NCBI RefSeq assembly: GCF_000513115.1
Contig: NZ_BAUU01000036.1
Coordinates: forward strand, 1 to 40,568
Length of the DNA stretch: 40,568 bases
Reading direction: 5' to 3'
Source: Halalkalibacter hemicellulosilyticusJCM 9152
GTDB taxonomy: Bacteria; Bacillota; Bacilli; Bacillales; Bacillaceae_D
Positions 6,434-14,249 of the stretch are shown here, piece after piece (position 1 is the first letter of the stretch; every line of letters begins with the position of its first letter). The notes under the pieces are model-generated. The model was not told where the DNA came from. It saw nothing but the letters and a program-made list of their open reading frames with translations, and did no database searches. The translations under genes were made by a program, and so were the position numbers.

Positions 6434-6589
6434 GTGGAAGAAGTAGCAGGGAATTTAGCTGTTAAAACGTGTTTGAATGCTGATCAAATGAACAAGTGGC
6501 TAGAAGATCATGGTGACGTGGAAGTATTAGATTTTAAGTTAAGTGGCATTGGCCAAGTGTTAGTAGTTTATCGAAAGGAGGATGCATGA
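6434..6589 (+). CDS. tiny early phage protein, unknown function
   Basis: 51 residues from a GTG start (MEEVAGNLAVKTCLNADQMN), after GGAGGCGTATGTA. Not recognised; small and acidic, mixed alpha/beta. It is the first gene after the structured leader and overlaps the next gene's ATG (ATGA), so the two are translationally coupled. Confidence 0.65.
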   Translation: MEEVAGNLAVKTCLNADQMNKWLEDHGDVEVLDFKLSGIGQVLVVYRKEDA

Positions 6590-6930
6590 TGTCGCAGTTA
6601 CAACCAGGTGATCAGTTAGAACTGATTAAACCACTCATGTATAGGGAGCACAATGAAGGTGCTATTTCAGAGTTTGAACTGCCTATTGGTCGTAAAGCAG
6701 AGTATTTCGGTACTGTCAGAAGTAGGCGATTAAATGTTGAAGATTTGCATCCAGAATATATCAACGGTGAGTTGATGCATTATGACTCTATTGATCTACC
6801 AGGTGGACACAACGTTCGTGTGGATGATGGTCATGGGTTTGGGTGTTATTACACGTTTAAGGATTGGAACGAAGTATTTGAGTACTTTAGGGTTTCAAGA
6901 ACAAAAAAAGATCACCAGAATGCCGTCTGA
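6589..6930 (+). CDS. early phage protein, unknown function
   Basis: 113 residues (MSQLQPGDQLELIKPLMYRE). Not recognised. Rich in beta-type sequence with acidic patches and a motif GGHNVRVDDGHGFGCYYTF. The site AAGGAGGATGC precedes two consecutive ATGs at 6586 and 6589; the second is better spaced, and the first gives one extra Met. It lies just upstream of the bet gene. Confidence 0.68.
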   Translation: MSQLQPGDQLELIKPLMYREHNEGAISEFELPIGRKAEYFGTVRSRRLNVEDLHPEYINGELMHYDSIDLPGGHNVRVDDGHGFGCYYTFKDWNEVFEYFRVSRTKKDHQNAV

Positions 6931-7009
6931 TGATCCTTGGATTACTTATACAATAACTCGTAACTAAAGTATAGGTAATCCTCCAATAAAAATCAAGGAG
7001 GTTCTATGA

Positions 7010-7966
7010 ATGAGCGAGGAAAAAGTTACAGATTTAGTACCAGATCAAAATAGTGATGAGCTTGCCACTACCACTGGTTCATTGCTTCATTTTTCATCGG
7101 AAAAAATCAAAGTCATAAAGAATACTGTAGCGAAGGGTGCTACCGATGATGAATTAGAAATGTTTATGCATCTGGCAGAACGGTATCAATTAGATCCTTT
7201 TGCAAAAGAAATTTGGTTTGTGAAGAGACCCAAAAAAGTAAAAGACGCTCAAGGGAATTGGGATTATAAACGACTTCCTAGTGGAGAAATTGATTATGAG
7301 GGTGTAGATCCAATCATCATGACAAGTCGTGATGGTTATGTAAAGGTAGCGCAGAGCGACGAGGACTTTGAAGAGTTAAACAGTTTTGAAATCAGATCAA
7401 AAGATAAGTTTCACTTTAACCCAATGACCAAAGAGATTCAGCATGAGTTTGGTGCTGATAGAGGTCAAATAACAGGTGCTTGGGCTGTGTGTAAAAGAAA
7501 AGGAAGAGAGCCTGCCATCATTGTAGTCGATTTTCAAGAATATAAGAATGCTGCAGGTAGAAATCCTGTGTGGGATAACTACCCAAGTTCTATGATCCGT
7601 AAGGTTGCAGAGGTTATTGTGCTAAAAAGGCAGTTTAATATTAGTGGTTTAGTCACACAAGAAGAAATGCCAATGCGTGAGGTAATCGAATATGATGATC
7701 CGAACATTAAGCGCTTGGAGTCTAATCATGGAAATAAGAATAAGGCATTAGAAATTGATGATGAATGGAAAAAGTTATCTATTCGTGTGAAAGAGTTAAG
7801 TTCGAAACTCGGACTAGGAAAAGAGCAAATGGAGTCAATTGCTTTATTTGATTTAGAAATTGATGGTAACCCAAAGAATTGGAGCCTTAGTGACATGAAG
7901 AAAATGGTCGAATATTTAGAGGGGAAAGCTGATGAATATGTAGGAGATGATGAACCTAATGCTTAA
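7010..7966 (+). CDS. bet: Bet/RecT-family single-strand annealing protein
   Basis: 318 residues. Phage recombination protein of the RecT/Redbeta superfamily (Bet subtype), which coats single-stranded DNA and anneals complementary strands during replication-linked recombination. The core includes the characteristic [14 protein letters not shown] and [13 protein letters not shown] segments, then [18 protein letters not shown] and [23 protein letters not shown] variable acidic tail follows. ATG 7010 lies after AAGGAGG; an ATG at 7006 is in another frame. The ssb gene overlaps its end. No phage 5'-3' exonuclease (YqaJ or lambda Exo type) is seen beside it, although that is the usual partner. Confidence 0.9.
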   Translation: MSEEKVTDLVPDQNSDELATTTGSLLHFSSEKIKVIKNTVAKGATDDELEMFMHLAERYQLDPFAKEIWFVKRPKKVKDAQGNWDYKRLPSGEIDYEGVDPIIMTSRDGYVKVAQSDEDFEELNSFEIRSKDKFHFNPMTKEIQHEFGADRGQITGAWAVCKRKGREPAIIVVDFQEYKNAAGRNPVWDNYPSSMIRKVAEVIVLKRQFNISGLVTQEEMPMREVIEYDDPNIKRLESNHGNKNKALEIDDEWKKLSIRVKELSSKLGLGKEQMESIALFDLEIDGNPKNWSLSDMKKMVEYLEGKADEYVGDDEPNA

Positions 7967-8363
7967 CCGAGTCGTGTTAGTTGGACGTTTAACGCGTGAT
8001 CCTGAACTGAGGTACACGCCCAATGGAGTTGCTGTTGCAAACTTCACGCTTGCTGTAAATCGTACGTTCACGAATCAGCAAGGGGAACGAGATGCAGATT
8101 TCATTAACTGTGTCGTTTGGCAAAAGATCGCTGAAAATGTAGCAAACTACTTGAAAAAAGGTAGTTTAGCAGGAGTTGACGGCCGCATACAAACCCGAAG
8201 CTATGATAACAACGAAGGACGTAAAGTTTTTGTTACAGAAGTTGTGGCCGAAAGTGTGCAGTTTTTGGAGACGCGTCGTTCAGAGGGTGGACAAGCTCCT
8301 GCAGATTCATTTGCCAATGAAAGCCAACCAATTGATATATCAGATGATGACTTGCCGTTTTAG
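7959..8363 (+). CDS. ssb: single-stranded DNA-binding protein
   Basis: 134 residues from [20 protein letters not shown], the standard SSB N-terminus. A single OB fold (about 1-106) is followed by a short linker and the acidic tip DDDLPF, which recruits partner proteins. It tetramerises on single-stranded DNA at replication forks. The frame is open further upstream (ATG at 7947 and 7950), but only 7959 gives the family's usual start. It overlaps bet by 8 bases, consistent with coupled production of the two ssDNA-binding proteins. Confidence 0.93.
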   Translation: MLNRVVLVGRLTRDPELRYTPNGVAVANFTLAVNRTFTNQQGERDADFINCVVWQKIAENVANYLKKGSLAGVDGRIQTRSYDNNEGRKVFVTEVVAESVQFLETRRSEGGQAPADSFANESQPIDISDDDLPF

Positions 8364-8381
8364 AGAGCGAGGGGGATTGTG

Positions 8382-8714
8382 ATGGAACATAAAATACCAA
8401 TTCCTCACGACTATAAATGGATGACTGAGGGTTATGAGAATCGTGCAGCCTTATTCAAAAAGTATGTCTTGGGATACTTAGCAAAAAGTCATCCTGAGCT
8501 CACCCTGATCCGAATAGAAGGCATGACAGCCATTTGTGAGAGGAAGGAGGGATTCAAAGTTATGAAACAAGGAAAACGTCCTACGAAGCGTCAAAAGCTG
8601 TTAATGGAGCAAAATGGGCTGAATCATAGTGAGTGGTTAGTGGTGAAGTCGCTTAGAACAGAAATACATTTGGTTCATCGAGAGAAAGAAGACCAGTTGG
8701 TTATTCATTTGTAA
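8382..8714 (+). CDS. phage protein with C-terminal DUF6906-like segment
   Basis: 110 residues (MEHKIPIPHDYKWMTEGYEN). The last about 50 residues (MKQGKRPTKRQKLLMEQNGL and on to the SLRTEIHLVHRE region) match from memory the small DUF6906 proteins, which usually stand alone. An ATG at 8562 that would start exactly this segment follows a strong GGAAGGAGGG site. Two products may therefore arise, a full-length one and a separate 50-residue DUF6906 protein. The N-terminal part is not recognised. The first ATG (8382) follows GAGGGGG. Confidence 0.7.
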   Translation: MEHKIPIPHDYKWMTEGYENRAALFKKYVLGYLAKSHPELTLIRIEGMTAICERKEGFKVMKQGKRPTKRQKLLMEQNGLNHSEWLVVKSLRTEIHLVHREKEDQLVIHL

Positions 8715-8735
8715 TGAGAAAGGGAGGAGGTACGA

Positions 8736-9743
8736 GTGCAAGGCTTTATAAAGGATTATCGGCAGGAACTTGACAGCGCTATATGGCAAATGCCTCCTCT
8801 TTATCATCGTATTTGGCAGTATTTAAAATACATGGTCAATCACCAGGAGCAACAAATCCCAATGCGAGACGGAAGCTTTATGACGATTAAGAGAGGACAA
8901 CATTTAACGTCTGTAAGAGCTATTGCTAGAGCTGTGGGTTGGTATGAAAACACCAAGTGGGATGAACCTAATCCAAAGAGTGTAAAGAATGTATTGGATT
9001 GGTTAGTTAATCAACAAATGATTCAAATTGACAATGGAGAGAACGGTAAAAAATATACACTTGTTACCATTTTAAGTTGGGATAAATACCAACAAACAGA
9101 AAATTCAGATAATAACAAAAGTAGTGTTTGGGGTAACACAAAAGAAACAGGCGAAAGCCATACAGGAGAAGGTATTCAAAATCAAAAAGGTGTTTCTAGT
9201 AACACGAGGGAAACACAAGGGAAACAGAGCGCGGACATAAACAAGAATGTAAAGAATGATAAGAACTATAAAGATGATGATAAAGAAGACGCGCATAACG
9301 CGCATCGTTTTTATCAAGAGAACTTTGGTGTCTTAAACCCATTCATGTCACAGAGCATTTCAGCTTGGTGTGAGGATCTTGATGATGAAATAGTCATAGC
9401 GGCTATGAAATTAACACTGAGCAATAACACTCGGTCTTTCAAGTACACTGAAGCGATTTTAAAAGATTGGGTGTCGCTTAATTTGAAATCTATCCACGCC
9501 ATTAGGAGTCATGAAAAACAGAAAGCGGAAAAGAAAAAGAGTAACGTTGTCCATCCTAAGAGTAATCATTGGAGAAGGAAAGATGTTAGGAGAGACAAAA
9601 TGCCTAAATGGTACGAGGAAGAAGAACAGAACGGACAAGCTCCTCCTACGCCTAAATCAAACGAAACGGCTCAACCGGAAAAGAGCTTTACAGATTTGCT
9701 AGAAGAACGCAAGAAACGAAAAGAACAAGGAGTGATGACATGA
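8736..9743 (+). CDS. DnaD-like phage replication initiation protein
   Basis: 335 residues from a GTG start after AGGGAGGAGG. The N-terminal winged-helix part (about 1-125) is of the phage replisome-organiser kind (HRIWQYLKYMV and VLDWLVNQQMIQI). A hydrophilic linker follows, then a DnaD-like C-terminal domain at about 190-262 (FYQENFGVLNPFMSQSISAW to AILKDWVSLNLKSI), then a basic tail. It should bind the phage origin and help load the replicative helicase. No DnaC-like loader follows, so the host loader is probably used. Confidence 0.85.
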   Translation: MQGFIKDYRQELDSAIWQMPPLYHRIWQYLKYMVNHQEQQIPMRDGSFMTIKRGQHLTSVRAIARAVGWYENTKWDEPNPKSVKNVLDWLVNQQMIQIDNGENGKKYTLVTILSWDKYQQTENSDNNKSSVWGNTKETGESHTGEGIQNQKGVSSNTRETQGKQSADINKNVKNDKNYKDDDKEDAHNAHRFYQENFGVLNPFMSQSISAWCEDLDDEIVIAAMKLTLSNNTRSFKYTEAILKDWVSLNLKSIHAIRSHEKQKAEKKKSNVVHPKSNHWRRKDVRRDKMPKWYEEEEQNGQAPPTPKSNETAQPEKSFTDLLEERKKRKEQGVMT

Positions 9744-9916
9744 ATCAGCATGGATTGCTGAGATCGGCCATTGATGCCAAAAGAGAAGAACTGATTGACC
9801 ATTTAACTACTAGTCGCGATATAAACCGTAATGAGATTGCTAGTCTGACACTAACAGAATTACAAAGCATGTTACGAAAGGCAGGGGTAACCTATGACCG
9901 AGATAGTGCAGTGTAA
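9740..9916 (+). CDS. small phage protein, possibly FbpA-like
   Basis: 58 residues (MNQHGLLRSAIDAKREELID). The ATG overlaps the stop of the DnaD-like gene (ATGA), and the end overlaps the next gene by 23 bases. The layout, with N-terminal LLRSAIDAKREEL and a later LTLTELQSML, resembles the short Fur-regulated basic protein A family, but this is only a visual resemblance. Function unknown. Confidence 0.6.
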   Translation: MNQHGLLRSAIDAKREELIDHLTTSRDINRNEIASLTLTELQSMLRKAGVTYDRDSAV

Positions 9917-10094
9917 ACGTTGTGGAAGAGCTCTTAAGTCAGAGAGTAGTCGAAAAAAAGGATATGGCCCCACCTGCGCTAAGAAGGCAGCAGAAGAGCC
10001 ACAAGAGTTAGATTCAATTGAATTGCTAACCCAAGCTAACAAAGACCAGGAACAGAACTTTATGGATGAATTGAATGAGGAACTAGCCGGATAA
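9894..10094 (+). CDS. small zinc-finger protein (DUF6011-like)
   Basis: 66 residues. The N-terminal CKRCGRALKSESSRKKGYGP followed by TC forms a single zinc-binding module (CxxC and a later Cys), typical of DUF6011 phage proteins. The rest is acidic and helical. The ATG lies 7 bases after GGCAGGGG, inside the preceding gene. Possibly a nucleic-acid or protein adaptor; function unknown. Confidence 0.75.
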   Translation: MTEIVQCKRCGRALKSESSRKKGYGPTCAKKAAEEPQELDSIELLTQANKDQEQNFMDELNEELAG

Positions 10095-10107
10095 GGGAGG
10101 GATATTG

Positions 10108-10635
10108 ATGGGATACGGTAATCGAGGAATGGCCTTTGAGCATTTAATCAATGTCACGGATCAGCAGTACGCGAGTAAGGGTATGGCCATTATCAACAAG
10201 CGTCCTACTCCTGTTAAAGTGCTTAAATCACAAGGGAAGCGAGTGATTAGTGGCTTTTTTGAAGAAAAGTCTACCGTCGATTATGACGGTATTTACGAAG
10301 GGAAATCGATAGTATTTGAGGCAAAGTCAACAGGGGAGAAGCGCTTCCCTTTATCAATGCTTTCTAAGCATCAATACGATTATTTAGAACTCGCACATAA
10401 GAACGGAGCTATCGCCTTCCTGTTGGTGGAGATACGACCTTTACATCGTGTATTCCTTTTACCAGTTGAAACGATCCGTCATTACATGGAGAAAGCCAAA
10501 AAAGGTGGGCGCAAAAGCATTCCGTTAGATGATCTTGATATCTATGCATTCGAAGTGAATAGAGGCAGGGGAGTGCCATTAGATTACCTTGAAACGGTTG
10601 ATAAGTTGGAGTTTGAGAAGGTGATCAATCAATGA
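10108..10635 (+). CDS. recU: Holliday junction resolvase RecU
   Basis: 175 residues. RecU family endonuclease that cuts four-way junctions, needed to resolve recombination intermediates before packaging. Conserved features visible are GNRGMAFEHLINVTDQQY, KRPTPVKVLKSQG, FFEEKSTVDYDGIYEGK (catalytic Asp region) and IVFEAKSTGEKRFPLSML (E-x-K of the nuclease fold), then HQYDYLEL. The ATG at 10108 follows GGGAGGGATATTG. Together with Bet and SSB it gives the phage its own annealing and resolution set. The next gene's ATG overlaps its stop. Confidence 0.92.
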   Translation: MGYGNRGMAFEHLINVTDQQYASKGMAIINKRPTPVKVLKSQGKRVISGFFEEKSTVDYDGIYEGKSIVFEAKSTGEKRFPLSMLSKHQYDYLELAHKNGAIAFLLVEIRPLHRVFLLPVETIRHYMEKAKKGGRKSIPLDDLDIYAFEVNRGRGVPLDYLETVDKLEFEKVINQ

Positions 10636-10904
10636 GGGCGACTAAGGTAATTACTTATCAACTGGATCCGGTTGAGGTTCAAGATCTCTTGTCAAAAAAG
10701 AGACAGTATGAAGATATCATTGCCGATAAAGAGCCAGTTAAGCAACCTCGATTCTATGCTAAAAAATTAGATTTAAAGACGTATAAGCTAATGCGTCATG
10801 AAGGGAAGCTAGATTTTGAAATAGCAAAGTATTACGGGATTAAGATGAAGGATCTTGCTAAGAAGAAAATGGCTTGGGGCGTTAAGGAGAATTATTCTTT
10901 TTAA
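10632..10904 (+). CDS. phage protein, unknown function
   Basis: 90 residues, coupled to recU by the ATGA overlap. Not recognised; basic. The C-terminal half (KLMRHEGKLDFEIAKYYGIK then MKDLAKKK) resembles a short helix-turn-helix of the kind found in small phage regulators, so a DNA-binding role is possible. Confidence 0.65.
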   Translation: MRATKVITYQLDPVEVQDLLSKKRQYEDIIADKEPVKQPRFYAKKLDLKTYKLMRHEGKLDFEIAKYYGIKMKDLAKKKMAWGVKENYSF

Positions 10905-10926
10905 TGGGACTTAGGGGTGAGTAGAC

Positions 10927-11010
10927 ATGAATCTAAAAGAAGTCAAAGCAAAACGATTTAAGGATGAAGAAGGAATTAGTAATTATATGCATGTCTCAAT
11001 CGAGAATTAG
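10927..11010 (+). CDS. very short ORF (27 codons), uncertain
   Basis: MNLKEVKAKRFKDEEGISNY and seven more residues, then a stop. Weak ribosome site (GGGGTGA). A second open stretch in another frame follows at once (MSQSRISQAIEDALE, 10991-11038), so this may be a longer gene with a lost frame. An inverted repeat (CTCAATCG 10995-11002 / CGATTGAG 11016-11023) spans the stop. Low support. Confidence 0.3.
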   Translation: MNLKEVKAKRFKDEEGISNYMHVSIEN

Positions 11011-11080
11011 TCAAGCGATTGAGGATGCGTTGGAGTGATGCACTGTAGAGAGATATTGCGAAACAAAGGAGGAGAAATTT

Positions 11081-11845
11081 GTGCCAAAAGTTTTTATTAC
11101 TGGAGAGATTAAGGAACTTATAAGTGATGGAGCTATTTTCTATGTGTCTCACTCTGGGGGGAAAGATTCGCAAGCTATGTACGGATTATTAAAAAAGGTC
11201 TTACCTAGTGAGCAGATTGTTCTTGTCCATTCAGATCTGGGGAAGGTCGAGTGGAACGGAGTCCAGGATCATATTAAGAAATATTCAGATCATAAGTTGA
11301 ATGTTGTTAGAGCTAAAAAGACTTTTCTTGAAATGGTTGAACGGAGAGGAAAATGGCCAAGCGCAGCTTACCGACAATGTACCAGCGATTTAAAACGTGG
11401 TCCTATCTTTAAATTTATCCGTAACGATCTAAAAGAACGTGGTGGAACTGTTGCTGTTAATGTCATGGGTTTGAGAGCACAAGAGTCCACGGCTAGAGCA
11501 AAGAAAGTACCGTTTTTTTACAACAAAACGCAGAGCGTAAACAAGAGAGTTACCAGACACGTTTATGATTGGCTCCCTATATTCTATTTCACCACAGAGG
11601 AAGTTTTTCAAACAATTCGTGATGTAGGAGAAAAACCTTTCTGGGCATACGAAAAGAACGAAAGATTGAGTTGTGTATTTTGTATTATGGGTTGTGTAAA
11701 TGATTTAAGACACGGCGCTGAGCAACGTCCAGAACTATATAAAGAGTATGTTGAACTTGAAAAGAAAATTGGTCACACGATGTTCATGAAAGGGAAAGAA
11801 CCAATCTATCTGGAGGATCATGTTGGAATTAAAGTTGGTGCGTAG
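11081..11845 (+). CDS. PAPS-reductase-family ATP pyrophosphatase
   Basis: 254 residues from GTG after AAAGGAGG. It has the PP-loop SGGKDSQ at about residues 25-31, which binds ATP and forms adenylated intermediates. Other family features are VLVHSDLGKVEW, RQCTSDLKRGP and a late Cys pair CVFCIMGC. Members include PAPS/APS reductases, tRNA thiolation enzymes and DndC. In phages the substrate is usually unknown; nucleic-acid sulfur modification or sulfur metabolism are candidates. No dnd genes, reductase partners or ferredoxins are nearby. It sits in the early operon between RecU and the antirepressor. Confidence 0.85.
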   Translation: MPKVFITGEIKELISDGAIFYVSHSGGKDSQAMYGLLKKVLPSEQIVLVHSDLGKVEWNGVQDHIKKYSDHKLNVVRAKKTFLEMVERRGKWPSAAYRQCTSDLKRGPIFKFIRNDLKERGGTVAVNVMGLRAQESTARAKKVPFFYNKTQSVNKRVTRHVYDWLPIFYFTTEEVFQTIRDVGEKPFWAYEKNERLSCVFCIMGCVNDLRHGAEQRPELYKEYVELEKKIGHTMFMKGKEPIYLEDHVGIKVGA

Positions 11846-11877
11846 TATGTAAAAACCATGATGAAGGAGTGAAGAAG

Positions 11878-12642
11878 ATGAATCAACTGCAGAAGGTATT
11901 TGATTATGAGAATCAAGCTGTACGTACGATCGTGATTGATGGAGAAGCATGGTTTGTGGCAAAGGATGTATGTCAGATACTCGATATCAAAAGAACAGAT
12001 AGTGCATTGCGACGATTGAGCGATAAACAGAAGGGTGCTCATCACGTGAGTACCCCTGGCGGAAAGCAGTTGTTATCTATAGTTAATGAAGCTGGCTTAT
12101 ACAAGTTGATTTTCCGTAGTGATAAAGAAGAAGCGGAAGTATTCACGGATTGGGTGACAGAGCAGGTATTACCTACGATTAGGAAGACTGGTCGTTTTGA
12201 CGTACAGCCTTCTTATATGATTGAGAACCCAGTGGAAAGAGCTAAGCAATGGATTGAGGAACAGAAAAAGGTGCAGTTGCTTGAACAACGTGCAGCAATA
12301 TACGAAGAGAAAGCTAATTATGTTGATGAAATACTTAAATCAAAAAATACAGTAACCACGACTCAGATCGCCAAGGATTATGGTATGTCAGCGAGAACAT
12401 TGAATCAAATTTTAAAAGAGGAAGGTATCCAATTTAAACAGCGTGGTCAATGGCTTCTTAAATCTACTTACCACGATAAAGGATATACAAAATCTTATAC
12501 GGTGGATATCGAACGTTCTGACGGGACACCAGATGTGAGAATGAATACGCACTGGACACAAAGAGGAAGGCTGTTTATCCATCGAGTACTCGAAAAGAGA
12601 GGAATTGTTGCGATGATGGACCAGGAGTTAATGTCAGGGTAA
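11878..12642 (+). CDS. phage antirepressor, BRO-N plus KilAC domains
   Basis: 254 residues. The N-terminal BRO-N domain (about 1-105) is recognisable from VRTIVIDGEAWFVAKDVCQI, LSIVNEAGLYKLIFRS and EAEVFTDWVTEQVLPTIRKT. The C-terminal KilAC/ANT domain (about 140-250) has TTTQIAKDYGMSARTLNQIL and QWLLKSTYHDKGYTKSYT. Such proteins act as antirepressors or early regulators by binding DNA or the repressor. ATG 11878 is 8 bases after GGAG; the in-frame GTG at 11869 overlaps that site. It is preceded by PAPS reductase-like and followed by a hairpin that overlaps the next start. Confidence 0.88.
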   Translation: MNQLQKVFDYENQAVRTIVIDGEAWFVAKDVCQILDIKRTDSALRRLSDKQKGAHHVSTPGGKQLLSIVNEAGLYKLIFRSDKEEAEVFTDWVTEQVLPTIRKTGRFDVQPSYMIENPVERAKQWIEEQKKVQLLEQRAAIYEEKANYVDEILKSKNTVTTTQIAKDYGMSARTLNQILKEEGIQFKQRGQWLLKSTYHDKGYTKSYTVDIERSDGTPDVRMNTHWTQRGRLFIHRVLEKRGIVAMMDQELMSG

Positions 12643-12654
12643 TAAAAAAGCCAT

Positions 12655-12706
12655 CCCTCTCGGAATGACTAAGTACTGGTAATACTTATTATATCATCCG
12701 GGAGGG
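12655..12706 (+). promoter_or_regulatory. hairpin covering the ribosome site of the next gene
   Basis: CCCTCTCGGA (12655-12664) pairs with TCCGGGAGGG (12697-12706) with one G-U pair, and AAGTA/TACTT form an inner stem. The right arm contains the GGGAGGGG ribosome site of the ATG at 12712. No U-run follows, so it is more likely to control translation than to terminate. Confidence 0.5.
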
Positions 12707-12711
12707 GTACT

Positions 12712-12864
12712 ATGAAACAAGAAACTAATTATATTATCGTAGTAAAAGATGGAGTAGAAACAAAGATAGAAGCCCCTGAGTGTGGTCATGGAGAATACAC
12801 CGCTATATGGAAAGATGGAAAGGTGCTAGATGTCATTAAAAGTGAACGATTGAGAATTAAATAA
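12712..12864 (+). CDS. small phage protein, DUF3954-like
   Basis: 50 residues (MKQETNYIIVVKDGVETKIE). The layout YIIVVKDG, then a short PE-x-GHGEYTAIWKDGK, resembles DUF3954, a family of about 50 residues common in Bacillus phages; function unknown. The GGGAGGGG site lies in the arm of the hairpin 12655-12706, so translation may be limited unless the hairpin is opened. A strong terminator follows. Confidence 0.68.
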   Translation: MKQETNYIIVVKDGVETKIEAPECGHGEYTAIWKDGKVLDVIKSERLRIK

Positions 12865-12883
12865 ATGGTCTTACGGAAGAACC

Positions 12884-12934
12884 GAGGACACTGATTGATT
12901 ACGGATTACCCGTATCATTTGGTGTCCTCTTTTT
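12884..12934 (+). terminator. rho-independent terminator
   Basis: GAGGACAC (12884-12891) pairs perfectly with GTGTCCTC (12922-12929), followed by a run of T (12930-12934). A smaller stem TACGG/CCGTA forms in the loop. It ends the early transcript before the late regulator genes. Confidence 0.75.
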
Positions 12935-12953
12935 ATGTGAAAGGAGAATTGTC

Positions 12954-13085
12954 ATGAATCAAGTTAAACAGAAAAAGACGAAAGCCGTAAAGAATGAAAA
13001 GAAAAGCAGAAGAGAATGGCAAGAGTTAATGGGGGCGAATCGCCCAACATATAGCCGCCGTCGTGGCTCATTACGTCAACGTTAA
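12954..13085 (+). CDS. small basic phage protein
   Basis: 43 residues (MNQVKQKKTKAVKNEKKSRR), nearly a third Lys/Arg. Similar short basic proteins with a WQ-x-LMG-x-NR-x-TY core are often encoded just before the sigma-like late regulator in Bacillus phages. Good site AAAGGAG. Probably nucleic-acid binding; function unknown. Confidence 0.65.
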   Translation: MNQVKQKKTKAVKNEKKSRREWQELMGANRPTYSRRRGSLRQR

Positions 13086-13098
13086 AGGGGGAATTAAA

Positions 13099-13605
13099 AT
13101 GTCGACATGGGTAGAGAAGATGATTGAGGAATATTCAGAGGCGGAAAAGAATTTAAAAGGATATAGGGAATCATTAAATAAAGAGGAAAGTGAACCTGTT
13201 GAAGGTTGGACAGAGCTTGAAGAGGAGTTTGATGAAAAGAGTGTAGTCGGTGGGATGGTGTCGGACCTTAGCTACTCCTTGCAATGGCTGAAGCGCGGAA
13301 GAAGACCAGGTAACCGTCGTGGCGCTGATCGTCGCTCTGTGTATCAACGGACTGCCTTACTGGACATGGACTTATTCCCGTCGCTACAGCTGGATGAGGG
13401 AGAGCGATCGTTAGGTGATCATGATAAGAGAGCGCTAGTTGATATATTGTGGGAGCTTTCTAATAGGGAGAGGCAGTGCTACATCTTGCATATGTGCTAT
13501 GGGATGAGTTATGCGGAGGTTTCTAGGGAATTAGGGATTACTCGTTCATCTGTTCAGAAGTTTGTGGAGCGTGCAAAGAACAAAATAAATAAAAAAATCT
13601 CATAG
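13099..13605 (+). CDS. sigma-like late gene regulator (Xpf/ArpU-type)
   Basis: 168 residues. The C-terminal about 60 residues form a sigma region 4-like HTH: LSNRERQCYILHMCYGMSYA, then EVSRELGITRSSVQKFVERA. The N-terminal half is acidic and helical. No region 2 is visible, so it is a sigma-like activator rather than a full sigma factor, like the PBSX positive control factor Xpf. It probably switches on the late genes that start with terS. ATG 13099 follows AAAGGGGG; the upstream frame is open but overlaps the previous gene. Confidence 0.78.
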   Translation: MSTWVEKMIEEYSEAEKNLKGYRESLNKEESEPVEGWTELEEEFDEKSVVGGMVSDLSYSLQWLKRGRRPGNRRGADRRSVYQRTALLDMDLFPSLQLDEGERSLGDHDKRALVDILWELSNRERQCYILHMCYGMSYAEVSRELGITRSSVQKFVERAKNKINKKIS

Positions 13606-13709
13606 CTTGTCATGCAAGTGTCGTACACGTGCCATATATAGATAGAAAGCTCTTTTAAATAAACATTAATTAAAACAGGCAATAATATTTAATAATTTTC
13701 ACAAAGTTA

Positions 13710-13738
13710 TTGCTTTTTGTGATAATATGCCATAAAAT
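13710..13738 (+). promoter_or_regulatory. promoter of the membrane-protein pair
   Basis: TTGCTT (13710-13715), 17-base spacer, TAAAAT (13733-13738), about 38 bases before the ATG at 13776. The CACAAA/TTTGTG inverted repeat overlapping the -35 could be an operator. It would make the two membrane genes independent of the early and late phage programmes. Confidence 0.55.
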
Positions 13739-13775
13739 AGTAAATTATTACTACTGTTATTAAAGGGTCGATAAT

Positions 13776-14234
13776 ATGAGATTGTTATTATCTGTCTTCA
13801 GGGCAGCTATAATACTTATAAATATCACATTAATAAGTTTTCAACCAGCAACTGATATGGAAGTTAAAATTTATTTTGCTTCTAAGTTAGTTTTTTTCTT
13901 AATGCTTATCATCGATTACACCAATGTTGCATATTATAACAAAGGCATAGAAAGGATAATTGGAGTTTTGGGCGTAACAATTGCAATTATTCTAACAAGT
14001 GTTGATGCAGCTGGATTCTTTGGGTTAATGGAATTGACTGAGACAACAGATGGTTATACATTATCTGGGGTTGAAGGCAATTTTATCACTGGGATGATAC
14101 CAGAATTTAATGCTGATATGTATTATTCGGTAAGTTTTTTGGTACTGATCTCTATTTTGGGTTTAGAAGTAATCAATAATGGGAAGAGATATATACCAGT
14201 TATTGCTAGTGAATTAAAACAAAAGCCAGCTTAA
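13776..14234 (+). CDS. integral membrane protein, unknown function (moron)
   Basis: 152 residues with about four hydrophobic segments: 2-22, 32-47, 62-80 and 118-138. A polar loop (ELTETTDGYTLSGVEG) lies before the last one. No family recognised. More AT-rich than its neighbours, and placed between the late regulator and the terminase with its own promoter and a downstream terminator. This is typical of a moron acquired by the prophage and expressed in the lysogen; superinfection exclusion is a plausible but unproven role. ATG 13776 follows a modest AAAGGG site. Confidence 0.72.
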   Translation: MRLLLSVFRAAIILINITLISFQPATDMEVKIYFASKLVFFLMLIIDYTNVAYYNKGIERIIGVLGVTIAIILTSVDAAGFFGLMELTETTDGYTLSGVEGNFITGMIPEFNADMYYSVSFLVLISILGLEVINNGKRYIPVIASELKQKPA

Positions 14235-14249
14235 AAGGGAGTGATAAAA

